A stretch of 64,000 nt of DNA from Clostridiales bacterium (GCA_015258265.1 JABZIP010000002.1:62001-126000), one strand, 5' to 3'; shown: positions 44,529 through 53,305, counted from the stretch's first letter. The notes: generated from the letters alone by a model not told the origin. Translations and numbers: made by a program.

Positions 44529-45107
44529 CTATGCATGTAGTATCGGAAGTTGTTCTAAAATACTGTCGTAAATTTCGTGGCTCATTACAGTTATGAAATT
44601 TGTAGTAAGAAAATCCTTAATCTCAAGCGTAAAAGTTACAGTTAAAACATTTTCATTTTGACCGTACATGAAATCCTTGTACGAATTGGTGTCTTTGATA
44701 AGCCCTATCTTCGGTATGGAAATATCAATTTCATGTCGAAGCATCGAAGCAAGCGCAGTAGATGACGCACCCATCATTTGATTCATAAGCTCGCAAATTG
44801 CACTTTCCGACAGCTCGTCAACTTCCGTAACCTCCATATACATCATTTTGCTTACGATTTTCAGGAGATCCTCTTTTTTGAGCAAGAGTGAGTTTGTACC
44901 GCTGAGACCTTTGACATAGTCGACGCTTATTGCATATGCAGGTTCAAGATATGTCATATCAAGCTCTTTTGTATTTATCAGTTCAACATCGGGAACCGAC
45001 AATGTAACGCTTGTGCCAAGCACCATGGACAGTGCTGTAGAAGACGAACCTACGGCAATGTTAAATATTTCGCCTATCGCATCTTTTTCTTTTTCATCTA
45101 ACCTCAT
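44529..45107 (-). CDS. CheC-like CheY-P phosphatase
   Basis: 192 residues in two pseudo-symmetric halves, each with the phosphatase helix pattern E-x2-N: 'GEIFNIAVGSSSTALSMVLG' near residue 11 and 'CELMNQMMGASSTALASML' near 105. There is no FliN domain, so it is CheC/CheX-like rather than FliY. It would dephosphorylate a CheY-type regulator. It is 23 kb from the che operon but is the natural partner of that system. A 60-base leader separates it from htrA. Confidence 0.85.
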   Translation of the reverse strand: MRLDEKEKDAIGEIFNIAVGSSSTALSMVLGTSVTLSVPDVELINTKELDMTYLEPAYAISVDYVKGLSGTNSLLLKKEDLLKIVSKMMYMEVTEVDELSESAICELMNQMMGASSTALASMLRHEIDISIPKIGLIKDTNSYKDFMYGQNENVLTVTFTLEIKDFLTTNFITVMSHEIYDSILEQLPILHA

Positions 45108-45171
45108 TTTTTATTTTCCTTATCTTCCAATTTCTGCATCTTCTTGAAAAGAGGCTGTCGTAGTTTTGAGT

Positions 45172-46419
45172 TTAGCTTGTTTTTTCGCCTAGGGTAAGAT
45201 GCAGTTTCAGTATTTTATCATCTCTAACGACTCGCACATCTATGGTTTCACCAACTTTTTTGCCTGAGAGGGACTGCGTTAAATCATCAAATGATTTTAT
45301 CTGCTTGTTGCCAACATAGAAAATCATATCCCCTGCTTTGAAACCGGCTTTTTTTGCTAGGTCGCTATCGACACTCTGGACATATATACCCAAATTTGTT
45401 GCTCCGTAAACGAGTGCATCCTTAACACTTGTTAAATCTACATATGTCATACCGGTGCTCGCTCTACCGCGCACATACCCATATTGAACTATTTGTTTTG
45501 TTACCGATTTTACCTTGTCGACAGGAATTGCAAAGCCTATACCCTCGACATTTGTACCGCCGGATTTTGCTACAACTACACCGATTAGCTCGCCTTTGTC
45601 GTTAAACATACCTCCTCCGGAGTTTCCGGGATTTACAGCGGCATCGGTTTGAATCAGCTGCATTGTTTTACCCTCAAGTGTTATTTGTCTATCCAGAGCG
45701 CTTATTATACCTTGCGTTACTGTGCCGCCCAAATTCCCAAGAGGATTGCCGATAGCTATTGCGGTATCACCTACCGATGCTGTTGAGCTATCGCCGAAAA
45801 TTACAGGTTGCAAATTTTTGGCGTTTATTTTAAGTACTGCCAGGTCGGTTTCATCGTCAGCGCCGACAAGTGATGCGGTATACGATTTGCCGTTTTTGGT
45901 TGTAACGGAAATTTTGTTTGAATTTTCGATTACATGATTGTTTGTTACTATATATCCGTCGGAAGAAATTATTACACCGCTACCTGCACCTTGTGTAATA
46001 TATTGTGTGAGCCAGCTGTCTGTCGCTATTCCTTCGGTTTTGATTTCGACTATGGAATTTTCGTTCATGTTGACAATTTCAGTTGTAGACAGAGCGTTAG
46101 CGGAATTAGCAGTTTGTTTGCTCGAAGTTGCAACTGCTTTCACGGATGAAGCAGAACCGGTGCCTAGTGAATTGTATGATGGAGCTGCCCATTTTAAAGC
46201 GGCAATTCCGCCAAGTGCGCCTGCAAAAGTGTTGCTCACAAGGAATAGAGCAACTATGATAGCAATTTTTGCATTTGCTTTTTTCTTCTTTTCTTTGGGT
46301 TCATCCGTAAAAGGCGGGGAAGTTTTCACCTCTTTTTCGGCTTCGGATTTGAAATCGGGTTCAACTATTACAAAATCGACATCTGTAGCATGATTGTTTT
46401 CGTATTCAAAATTGTTCAT
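45172..46419 (-). CDS. HtrA/DegP-like membrane-anchored serine protease
   Basis: 415 residues: a charged cytoplasmic N-terminus, one membrane helix (~50-72), S1C trypsin-like domain with His in 'VTNNHVIE', Asp in 'DETDLAVLKI' and Ser in 'NPGNSGGGMF', then one PDZ domain (~325-405). It handles misfolded proteins outside the membrane. AGGAGG precedes ATG 46419. It is divergent from the DUF1292 gene. Confidence 0.94.
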   Translation of the reverse strand: MNNFEYENNHATDVDFVIVEPDFKSEAEKEVKTSPPFTDEPKEKKKKANAKIAIIVALFLVSNTFAGALGGIAALKWAAPSYNSLGTGSASSVKAVATSSKQTANSANALSTTEIVNMNENSIVEIKTEGIATDSWLTQYITQGAGSGVIISSDGYIVTNNHVIENSNKISVTTKNGKSYTASLVGADDETDLAVLKINAKNLQPVIFGDSSTASVGDTAIAIGNPLGNLGGTVTQGIISALDRQITLEGKTMQLIQTDAAVNPGNSGGGMFNDKGELIGVVVAKSGGTNVEGIGFAIPVDKVKSVTKQIVQYGYVRGRASTGMTYVDLTSVKDALVYGATNLGIYVQSVDSDLAKKAGFKAGDMIFYVGNKQIKSFDDLTQSLSGKKVGETIDVRVVRDDKILKLHLTLGEKTS

Positions 46420-46550
46420 TAGATTTTACCTCCTATTGTTTTTATTGATAATATATTACACGGGGATTGCGTAGATAAAATGTGCGAAATGTGAAGCATT
46501 TGTAAAATAGAAAAAATATCGTCTTTTTTTTGAAAAAATATTCTAATTAC

Positions 46551-46579
46551 TTGCCAATAAATCAGATTAGTGTTATACT
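46551..46579 (+). promoter_or_regulatory. Promoter of the DUF1292 gene
   Basis: TTGCCA (46551-46556), 17-base spacer ending TGT, TATACT (46574-46579). Confidence 0.75.
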
Positions 46580-46629
46580 CTACTTGGCGCAAAGAAGAGC
46601 GTGCAAAATGTAAAACGAGGAGGTTTAAA

Positions 46630-46923
46630 ATGTCAGAAAAAGAACACAAAGAGCATTGCGGATGCGGATGCGAAAAAGACGATGCGGATTTCTTAACCTT
46701 GGAATTTGATGATGGAAAAGAAATTGAATGTGAAATAATCGGGGTATTCGATTTTGAGAATAAAGAGTATATAGCGCTTTTACCGGATGATGGAACGGAT
46801 GATGTTTACATCTACGGATACAAAGAAGTAGGCGATGACGAATTTGAATTACTGGATATTGAAGACGATAACGAATTTGAAAGAGTAGTTGCCGAGTTCG
46901 ATAGACTTACTGCAGAGGAATAA
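46630..46923 (+). CDS. DUF1292 acidic protein with His/Cys N-terminus
   Basis: 97 residues from ATG 46630 behind GAGGAGG. DUF1292 (YrzB-like) core: 'LEFDDGKEIECEIIGVFDFENKEYIALLP' region and a very acidic C-terminus. The N-terminal segment has several His, Cys and Glu residues ('EHKEHCGCGCEKD'), a plausible metal-binding tail not typical of the core family. Function unknown. Confidence 0.85.
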   Translation: MSEKEHKEHCGCGCEKDDADFLTLEFDDGKEIECEIIGVFDFENKEYIALLPDDGTDDVYIYGYKEVGDDEFELLDIEDDNEFERVVAEFDRLTAEE

Positions 46924-46932
46924 ATAGTAAAT

Positions 46933-46964
46933 AAAGCGGTAGAAGCGGTTAGTCTACCGCTTTT
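46933..46964 (+). terminator. Terminator after DUF1292 gene
   Basis: AAAGCGGTAGA...TCTACCGCTTTT stem with a 9-base loop. Confidence 0.88.
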
Positions 46965-46986
46965 ATAGTGCTTAAAAGGTGGAAAT

Positions 46987-48369
46987 ATGAAAAATTACGA
47001 TGTAATAATAGTTGGAGCGGGAGCTGCCGGACTTTTCTTATCGTACGAACTTACTAAGCTGGATACGAATGCCAGTGTTCTAATGATAGATAAAGGGGCA
47101 CCGCTTCAAAAAAGACAATGTCCGATTAAACTCGGCAAAACGAAAAGTTGTATAAAGTGCGAACCTTGCCATATTATGAACGGATATGGCGGAGCAGGAA
47201 CGCTGTCCGACGGAAAATATAATATTACCAACCATTTTGGCGGCGATTTGTACAGATACATAGGAAAAGACGAGGCGCTCAATTACATGGAGTATGTCGA
47301 TGAGGTTTTGTGCAATTTCGGAGGATTGGAAGCAAAGCTATACTCTACTGCGAATACGGATTTGAAAACGACTGCGCTTAGAAGTAATTTACATCTTTTG
47401 GATGCAAAGGTAAGGCATCTTGGAACAGATAGGAATGTAAGGATTCTATCAGAGATTTGTGAATACACTGCAAAAAAGGTCGAAATGAAGTTTTTGACTA
47501 CGGTAGTTGAGGTTGAAAAGAGGGCGGACGAAACATTTTATATCAAAACGAACAAGGGCGATGAGTTTATATGTAAGGATTTGGTACTTGCGACAGGACG
47601 TTCAGGTTCAAAGTGGGTATCGAAAGTTTGCGAAAAAATGGGAATCGAGCTTGAACAAAACCGAGTGGATATAGGTGTGCGCGTGGAGCTTCCGGCTGTA
47701 ATTTTCAAACATATTACGGACGAAGTGTACGAGAGCAAGTTGGTTTACAAAACGGATAAATATAATGATATGGTCAGGACTTTTTGCATGAACCCATATG
47801 GTGAAGTCGTTGCGGAAAATACCAACGGTATTGTTACTGTAAACGGACATAGCTATGCGGATCCTGCATTACATACTGAAAATACAAATTTTGCATTGCT
47901 TGTATCAAACAAGCTGACTGCACCGTTTAAAGACAGCAATGAATACGGAGAGTCAATCGCAAGACTTTCCAATATGCTTGGTGGCGGTGTGCTGTTACAA
48001 AGGTTCGGCGATTTGATAAAGGGAAGAAGAAGCAGCGAGCGCCGAATGGAGAAATGCTTCACCAGACCTACGCTAAATGCAACACCGGGAGATTTGAGTC
48101 TGGTATTGCCGAAAAGACAGCTTGACAATATAATCGAGATGATATATGCACTTGATAAAATTGCGCCGGGAACTGCGAATGAAGACACATTGCTTTATGG
48201 TGTAGAAGTGAAATTCTACAATTCGCAGGTCAGTGTTGACGAGCATTTGGAAACCAAAGTTAAAGGCATGTATGCACTGGGCGATGGCTCCGGCGTAACG
48301 CATTCGCTTTCACAGGCATCGGCGAGTGGAGTATATCTTGCCAGACTACTTGCAAAAAAGTACAATTAA
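46987..48369 (+). CDS. FAD-dependent oxidoreductase with Cys-rich N-terminal insertion
   Basis: 460 residues. Rossmann dinucleotide motif 'VIIVGAGAAGLFLSYEL' at the N-terminus, 'GYGGAGTLSDGKYN' (~75), and 'GMYALGDGSGVTHSLSQA' FAD contact near the C-terminus. A Cys cluster ('QCPIKLGKTKSCIKCEPCH', residues ~45-63) could hold a metal or iron-sulfur site. Belongs to a conserved but uncharacterised FAD-utilising dehydrogenase group common in anaerobes. AAGGTGG before the ATG. Confidence 0.85.
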   Translation: MKNYDVIIVGAGAAGLFLSYELTKLDTNASVLMIDKGAPLQKRQCPIKLGKTKSCIKCEPCHIMNGYGGAGTLSDGKYNITNHFGGDLYRYIGKDEALNYMEYVDEVLCNFGGLEAKLYSTANTDLKTTALRSNLHLLDAKVRHLGTDRNVRILSEICEYTAKKVEMKFLTTVVEVEKRADETFYIKTNKGDEFICKDLVLATGRSGSKWVSKVCEKMGIELEQNRVDIGVRVELPAVIFKHITDEVYESKLVYKTDKYNDMVRTFCMNPYGEVVAENTNGIVTVNGHSYADPALHTENTNFALLVSNKLTAPFKDSNEYGESIARLSNMLGGGVLLQRFGDLIKGRRSSERRMEKCFTRPTLNATPGDLSLVLPKRQLDNIIEMIYALDKIAPGTANEDTLLYGVEVKFYNSQVSVDEHLETKVKGMYALGDGSGVTHSLSQASASGVYLARLLAKKYN

Positions 48370-48518
48370 ATATGAGTTTGAAAATCCTAAGATAAAATTG
48401 CGAAACACGCGCAAGTTGCCCAAAGCTAACTAAAATGAGCGGTTTAAGGCTGCATGAGAGGGGGTATATAGTTTGTGTTCGCATAGAACAATAATAATTG
48501 AATTTTAGGAGGAAAGAA

Positions 48519-49055
48519 ATGAGTAAATACGCAGGTACACAAACCGAAAAAAATCTACAAACAGCATTTGCAGGAGAATCGCAAGCAAGAAATAAGTATA
48601 CATATTTTGCAAGCGTTGCAAAGAAGGAAGGCTATGAGCAAATAGCTGCAATATTCCTTCAGACAGCGGAAAATGAAAAAGAACACGCAAAGCTATGGTT
48701 CAAAGAGCTTGGCGGAATTGGTGATACAGCTGCCAACTTAGGTGCAGCAGCAGACGGGGAAAACTACGAGTGGACTGATATGTATGCCGGTTTTGCAAAG
48801 ACTGCAGAGGAAGAAGGATTTCCTGAGCTTGCAGCAAGATTTAAATTGGTAGGGGAAATTGAAAAACACCATGAGGAAAGATACAGAGCTCTTTTGAAGA
48901 ATGTTGAAACAGCTAAAGTATTCGAAAAGAGCGAAGTAAAGGTGTGGGAATGCAGAAATTGCGGACATATTGTAGTAGGTACAAAGGCACCACAAGTCTG
49001 TCCTACTTGCGCACATCCGCAGAGCTATTTCGAAGTGAAGGCTGAAAATTACTAG
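48519..49055 (+). CDS. rbr: Rubrerythrin
   Basis: 178 residues from ATG 48519 (AGGAGG six bases before the start; TTG 48498 rejected). N-terminal ferritin-like diiron domain with 'GESQARNKYTYFA' and 'ENEKEHAKLWFK' plus 'EEEGFPELAARFK..EIEKHHEERY' ligands, and a C-terminal rubredoxin domain with 'WECRNCGHI' and 'VCPTCAHP'. It reduces hydrogen peroxide in anaerobes. The 150-base leader contains no clear PerR box. Confidence 0.96.
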   Translation: MSKYAGTQTEKNLQTAFAGESQARNKYTYFASVAKKEGYEQIAAIFLQTAENEKEHAKLWFKELGGIGDTAANLGAAADGENYEWTDMYAGFAKTAEEEGFPELAARFKLVGEIEKHHEERYRALLKNVETAKVFEKSEVKVWECRNCGHIVVGTKAPQVCPTCAHPQSYFEVKAENY

Positions 49056-49060
49056 AAATA

Positions 49061-49096
49061 AAAAACTCCTATCAAAATAGATAGGAGTTTTTTTTT
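49061..49096. terminator. Bidirectional terminator rubrerythrin / arsR-type gene
   Basis: AAAAACTCCTATC-AAAATA-GATAGGAGTTTTTTTTT; its T-tract reaches the stop of the convergent regulator gene. Confidence 0.92.
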
Positions 49097-49442
49097 ATTC
49101 GCTTGTATGCTCGAAACCGGCATTTAGTATTTCGTTTATGTGGAAATCGTTTGGAGAATAGTAAATAAGTTTTCCGTCGCGTCTTGATTTTACCAGCTTC
49201 GCCTGCTTGAGGACACGCAGTTGATGACTTATTGCGGATGCTGTCATATCCAGAAAGACGGCTAAATCGTTTACGCACATTTCCGAGATAAGTAAACAGC
49301 TCAAAATTTTCAGCCTTGTCGGATCGCCTAAAATTTTAAAAAATTCCGCAAGGCGAAAAATGCTGTCGTCGGTGTAATGGAATTTTGATTCCAATTTTTT
49401 GATAGTATCAATCGATAGCGCCTCTTTGCCGTTCTTTTCCAT
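49095..49442 (-). CDS. ArsR/SmtB-family metal-responsive repressor with alpha5 zinc site
   Basis: 115 residues, winged helix-turn-helix ('LGDPTRLKILSCLL', 'DMTASAISHQLRVLKQAKLV'). The C-terminal helix carries Asp, His, His and Glu in the order D-x-H-x10-H-x2-E ('DFHINEILNAGFEHTSE'), which is the alpha5 zinc site of SmtB/CzrA. The alpha3 site is only partly present ('SEMCVNDL', one Cys). I therefore predict Zn(II) or Co(II) sensing by derepression. AGGAGG upstream of ATG 49442. It has its own unit, separated from the Cys-rich gene upstream by a terminator. Confidence 0.85.
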   Translation of the reverse strand: MEKNGKEALSIDTIKKLESKFHYTDDSIFRLAEFFKILGDPTRLKILSCLLISEMCVNDLAVFLDMTASAISHQLRVLKQAKLVKSRRDGKLIYYSPNDFHINEILNAGFEHTSE

Positions 49443-49462
49443 AAATCCTCCTAATATAAATT

Positions 49463-49498
49463 AAAAAAATACAGCCCAAATGTGAGCTGTATTTTTTT
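49463..49498. terminator. Terminator after the Cys-rich desulforedoxin-like gene
   Basis: AAAAAAATACAGC...GCTGTATTTTTTT stem with T-tracts on both strands. Confidence 0.9.
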
Positions 49499-49517
49499 AG
49501 TTAAAACCGTTTAGGGC

Positions 49518-49688
49518 TTATTTTCTTACCATTGGTTTGCCGCAGCACTGGAAATCGCAGCATGCTTCCTGATTTGGCTGGCAAGGCTCTTCGTGATCGC
49601 AATCACATTCGCTTACTACCTCAATCGCAAATCCGCAATCCTGGCATTTATAAACTTCACCCTTTTTCATTGTTCCACAACTCATCAT
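49518..49688 (-). CDS. Cys-rich desulforedoxin-like metal-binding protein
   Basis: 56 residues from ATG 49688 (GGAGGT upstream at 49696-49701). It resembles desulforedoxin at both ends ('GEVYKCQDCG' and 'QCCGKPMV'), which in that family supply the four Cys of an Fe(SCys)4 centre. Between them is an extra insert with further Cys, His and acidic residues ('SECDCDHEEPCQPNQEACC'). In total ten Cys in 56 residues, so it could bind more than one metal, like a small metallothionein. The palindrome at 49727-49748 in its promoter matches SmtB-type operators. Confidence 0.82.
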   Translation of the reverse strand: MMSCGTMKKGEVYKCQDCGFAIEVVSECDCDHEEPCQPNQEACCDFQCCGKPMVRK

Positions 49689-49726
49689 TTTTTTGTACCT
49701 CCAAGTAATATTATTTAACAACGGCT

Positions 49727-49748
49727 CATATGAACCACTGTTCATATG
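49727..49748. promoter_or_regulatory. SmtB/CzrA-type operator palindrome
   Basis: Perfect inverted repeat CATATGAAC-CACT-GTTCATATG, 40 bases before the Cys-rich gene and next to a minus-strand TATAAC-like -10. The TGAAC...GTTCA arms are those of ArsR/SmtB operators such as smtO and czrO. Confidence 0.75.
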
Positions 49749-49805
49749 TTATATATACCCGAGAGGTTTTTTAAACTAACATATTTTTAAAAGTTTTTTT
49801 AAAAA

Positions 49806-50135
49806 TCATATTCCATAACGCTGACATTTTTTTATGAGCGTTGAATGGTCTAAATTTAGCGCTTTTGCAGCTTTACGCTTCGAACCGCAAGATTCGATTG
49901 CACGCAAAATAATCTTTTTTTCAAATTCCATACTTGCTTTTTTTAAATCTGTAGGCAATGAGGTATCTGCGGCGTCATATGGAGTAGCTGAGAAATCCTG
50001 CATTGCGGCTTCAAGCATAAATAAATTTTGTTTAATTTGTAGTACGGTATTATTTGGTAAGCCTGCGCCCAAAACGGAATTCAAGGAATTTATGCAGGTT
50101 CTGCAAACTGCAAGCAATCTATCGCTTTCTGTCAT
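49806..50135 (-). CDS. Small Fis/TyrR-type helix-turn-helix protein
   Basis: 109 residues, GGAGGG site before ATG 50135. The C-terminal ~45 residues are a Fis-type HTH ('FEKKIILRAIESCGSKRKAAKALNLDHSTLIKKCQRYGI' region, residues ~70-109), the kind found at the end of sigma-54 activators and TyrR. The N-terminal part is helical with no AAA+ or receiver domain, so it is a stand-alone DNA-binding protein. Target unknown; it is divergent from the B12-riboswitch operon. Confidence 0.75.
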   Translation of the reverse strand: MTESDRLLAVCRTCINSLNSVLGAGLPNNTVLQIKQNLFMLEAAMQDFSATPYDAADTSLPTDLKKASMEFEKKIILRAIESCGSKRKAAKALNLDHSTLIKKCQRYGI

Positions 50136-50292
50136 ATTCGCCCTCCGTATAAGTGTATTTTAATACATGAATATGTGTTTTTTAATAAGAATTTACGATA
50201 AAATTTATTATAACTGAAAATTATCATAAATACAAGTCTGCAGTGAGGTGAATGCTTCTGTTGATGTGGTAGCAATAACTAACAAAAAAACC

Positions 50293-50321
50293 TTGATAAT
50301 AAAATAACTATGTGATAAGAT
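50293..50321 (+). promoter_or_regulatory. Promoter of the riboswitch-controlled ABC operon
   Basis: TTGATA (50293-50298), 17-base spacer ending TGTGA, TAAGAT (50316-50321), just upstream of the cobalamin aptamer. Confidence 0.7.
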
Positions 50322-50344
50322 AGTATTAGTAAATTTAAACAACT

Positions 50345-50545
50345 TAATATTATGGAAATGCAGGTTAGGGGAAACAGGTTTGAATCCTGTACGGTGCCGC
50401 CGCTGTAATACGGAGAATGCTTCATATGCCACTCGAAAGGGGAAGGCGAAGTTATTCGAAGAAGTTAAGTCAGAATATCCGGCTTGTGTTTTACATCAAA
50501 ACTCTACGAGACATGGGGGATGTGTAAATAGCTTGGAAGTACGGC
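50345..50545 (+). ncRNA. Cobalamin riboswitch
   Basis: The leader contains the B12-element landmarks in order: 'GGGGAAACAGG' with 'TTGAATCC', the core 'GGTGCCGCCGCTGTAA', 'GCCACTCGAAAGGGGAAGG', and the distal box 'AAGTCAGAATATCCGGC', followed by a loop-rich stretch to about 50545. A terminator hairpin follows (50590-50618), so control is probably by transcription termination when cobalamin is bound. The aptamer edges are approximate. Confidence 0.9.
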
Positions 50546-50589
50546 ATGCTTATTTTTGCGTTTTCTGAGTTGTTAAAAATTTAACAAAT

Positions 50590-50618
50590 ATCATCGCACC
50601 TGTTGCGGTGATTTTTTT
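50590..50618 (+). terminator. Expression-platform terminator of the riboswitch
   Basis: ATCATCGCA-CCTGT-TGCGGTGAT followed by seven T, ahead of the transporter ribosome site. Confidence 0.85.
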
Positions 50619-50656
50619 ATGGCGAAATGCCAATGAAATAAAAGGAGGAATCTATT

Positions 50657-52288
50657 TTGAAAAGACAGGGAAAAACAAAAATGACAGCATTGCTTATTGC
50701 GATGCTTATGGTGCTTGCTGTATTTAGCAGCGCTTGCACAAAGACGGGAGAAACATCGGGTGCTGCGGATTTGAGCAGACTTGAAAACAAGGAAGAAGTT
50801 CGTGTGGCAATGATGAGCGGCGATCACAATTTTGATCCTTGTATGGGTTGGGGACAGTACGGAAACGCGCTTCTTCAAAGTAAATTGATGGAAGTAGTAG
50901 ACGGAAAGATAGTTAAAGACTTAGCTACAGAACATTCCATAAGTGCCGACGGGCTCACGTGGACATTTAAAATCAGAGATGATGTAAAATTCCATGACGG
51001 AGAGCCTCTTACTGCCGAGGATGTAGCGTTTACATTTAACAAAACAAAATCGCTTGCAAGCTCTATAGATTTGACAAATATGAAAGAGGCAATAGCTGTA
51101 GATCCTACAACTGTCGAGTTCAAGATGGAAGCTCCATTTTCTGCATTTTTGAGCGTAGCGGCATCGCTAGGTATTGTTCCTGAGCATGCGTACAAGGATA
51201 CTGAAAGCTATTCTAAAAATCCTATAGGTAGCGGACCGCTCAAGTTTGTTCAGTACGATAATAAACAGCAGCTTATAATGGAAAGAAATGATGATTATTA
51301 TAAAGATAAGGTAAAATTTAAGCGAGTTGTTCTTTTGAGCATGAATACGGATGCAGCGTTTGCTGCTCTTAAATCCGGAGAGGTGGATGTGGCAATTACA
51401 AATGAGGCTACCGCACAAAAAGGACTTGAAGGCTTCAATTTAGCTGCAATAGAATCTTACGATTACAGGGTAATATCTATGCCGTGCGTTAAAGCAGGTG
51501 AAAAGACGGATAAGGGCGATCCTATCGGAAATGATGTAACCTCAGATATTGCAATTAGAAAAGCGCTCGCAGTAGGAATCAACAGAGCGGACCTAATCAA
51601 AAATGTATTGCTTGGATATGGTGAACCGACATTTGACACATTCGCAAAATTCGAGTGGGGAATCAAGGATGAAGTTGCAAATTTCAAAGACGGAGATTTG
51701 GAGAAAGCTAAAAAAATCTTGGATGATGCAGGCTGGGTAGAAAAAGACGGACTTAGAGAAAAAGACGGACTGAAAGCAGAATTTAATTTGATGTATCCTG
51801 CGTCGGATGTGAGTAGACAAACCATAGCTATGGGCTTTGCGGAAGAAGCTAAAAAACTGGGAATCAAGGTTACTCCGGAAGGCTTCGACTGGGATGTAAT
51901 ATCTAAGAATATGAAATCAAAACCGCTTGTACTTGGCGGAGGCGCAAATAACCCAATGGTAATAGCTGATCTTTACGACAGTAAGTACGCGAAAAAAACA
52001 GGCTGGAAAAATGCGGCTGCATATGCAAATTCGGCAACGGATGCGCATATAAAAAATGCTATTGAGGCTACCGATGAAGCAACTGCTTATGCTGAATGGA
52101 AAAAGGCACTTTGGGACGGACAAAACGGAGGAACTATACTTGGAGATACAGTATATATACCTATTTGTTTCATAGAGCATCTATTCTTTGTTAGAGAAGG
52201 ACTTGATATAGGTAAGCAAGGAATGCAGGGACACGACCATGGACTTGCAATACTTGGTAATATCACGGAGTGGGATTACAATAAATAA
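50657..52288 (+). CDS. Family 5 ABC substrate-binding lipoprotein (Nik/Dpp type), B12-regulated
   Basis: 543 residues starting at TTG 50657, eight bases behind AAAGGAGG. Lipobox 'FSSAC' (~Cys 27). Family 5 solute-binding fold with the signature 'WTFKIRDDVKFHDGEPLTAEDVAF' region (~98-121) and 'FNKTKSLASSID'. The family carries peptides, nickel, heme or metal chelates. Control by a cobalamin riboswitch points to cobalt, a cobalt chelate or a corrinoid precursor. That is inference from regulation. Confidence 0.88.
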   Translation: MKRQGKTKMTALLIAMLMVLAVFSSACTKTGETSGAADLSRLENKEEVRVAMMSGDHNFDPCMGWGQYGNALLQSKLMEVVDGKIVKDLATEHSISADGLTWTFKIRDDVKFHDGEPLTAEDVAFTFNKTKSLASSIDLTNMKEAIAVDPTTVEFKMEAPFSAFLSVAASLGIVPEHAYKDTESYSKNPIGSGPLKFVQYDNKQQLIMERNDDYYKDKVKFKRVVLLSMNTDAAFAALKSGEVDVAITNEATAQKGLEGFNLAAIESYDYRVISMPCVKAGEKTDKGDPIGNDVTSDIAIRKALAVGINRADLIKNVLLGYGEPTFDTFAKFEWGIKDEVANFKDGDLEKAKKILDDAGWVEKDGLREKDGLKAEFNLMYPASDVSRQTIAMGFAEEAKKLGIKVTPEGFDWDVISKNMKSKPLVLGGGANNPMVIADLYDSKYAKKTGWKNAAAYANSATDAHIKNAIEATDEATAYAEWKKALWDGQNGGTILGDTVYIPICFIEHLFFVREGLDIGKQGMQGHDHGLAILGNITEWDYNK

Positions 52289-52318
52289 GAGCAGTACTAC
52301 TGCAAGGGAGAATAAATA

Positions 52319-53305
52319 ATGAATAGTACGGTTAAATATGTTATAAAGACTGTATTTAAAGCGATATCACTTATAATCGCAATATCAATTCTGACATTTG
52401 TTTTAGCCGAGCTTTCACCAATAGATCCCGTAAAGGCTTATGTTGGTGCGGAAAGTACGGTAAGTCAGGAGCAAAAAGATTTGATAGCAGAACGCTGGGG
52501 ACTCGATGAGTCCCCGGTAAGCCGCTTTTTTAAGTGGGGCAACGCAATACTTCACTTAGATTTTGGGACTTCGCAAATATATGGAGTGCCTGTTTTGACG
52601 GTTATAAAAAAGGGTGCGGCGAACTCGTTTGCGCTCATGTCGGTTTCGTGGCTACTTTCCGGCATAATCGGTTTTTTTGCAGGACTTTTGGCGGCAGCGT
52701 ATAGAGATAGGCTCGTGGACAGGATAATCAGAACATTTTGCTATATCCTATCGTCAACTCCGACATTTTGGATAGGAATTTTACTCTTACTGATATTTTC
52801 GGTGCAGTTAAAAATTTTTCCTATCGGAATGTCGGCACCGATTGGCGTACTTGCGTCGGATGTTACGATTTGGGATAGGATTCACCACATGATACTTCCT
52901 GCGCTTACGCTAAGTATACTTGGAGTTGCGCAGCTTGCGATGTTCACGCGTGAAGAAATGATTAAGGTATTTAACAGTGAATACGCACTGTTTGCACACG
53001 CAAAAGGACTAAAAACAGGCGAGATTATCAAAAAACACGGAATCAGAAATGTTTTGATTCCCGCTGTTACTATACAATTTGCTTCTCTAAGCGAACTTTT
53101 TGGAGGATCTGTACTTGCGGAAAATGTATTTTCGTATGCGGGACTTGGAAGTGTTACTGTTGAAGCCGGCACAAAGGTTGATTTGCCGCTTCTTTTGGGA
53201 ATTACTATCATAACATCTATGGTTGTGTTTACGGGAAATATGATTGCGAATTTATTGTATCCTGTCATTGATCCGAGAATAAAGGAGGGGCAGTATGGAA
53301 AATAA
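52319..53305 (+). CDS. Nik/Dpp-type ABC permease (NikB/DppB-like)
   Basis: 328 residues, six membrane helices, family motif 'LSPIDPVKAYVG' near the N-terminus and the EAA loop 'YALFAHAKGLKTGEIIKKHGIRNVLIP' region (~220-245). 'LTFVLAELSPIDP' matches the DppB N-terminus. Overlaps the next gene by 11 bases. Confidence 0.92.
   Translation: MNSTVKYVIKTVFKAISLIIAISILTFVLAELSPIDPVKAYVGAESTVSQEQKDLIAERWGLDESPVSRFFKWGNAILHLDFGTSQIYGVPVLTVIKKGAANSFALMSVSWLLSGIIGFFAGLLAAAYRDRLVDRIIRTFCYILSSTPTFWIGILLLLIFSVQLKIFPIGMSAPIGVLASDVTIWDRIHHMILPALTLSILGVAQLAMFTREEMIKVFNSEYALFAHAKGLKTGEIIKKHGIRNVLIPAVTIQFASLSELFGGSVLAENVFSYAGLGSVTVEAGTKVDLPLLLGITIITSMVVFTGNMIANLLYPVIDPRIKEGQYGK

Noticed and set aside
48400..48518. 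PerR box upstream of rubrerythrin
   Set aside because: The AT-rich stretch near 48488-48505 matches the consensus too poorly to call.
50380..50568. 62-codon open frame inside the cobalamin riboswitch
   Set aside because: It lies entirely within the aptamer, has no ribosome site and its conservation is explained by the RNA.
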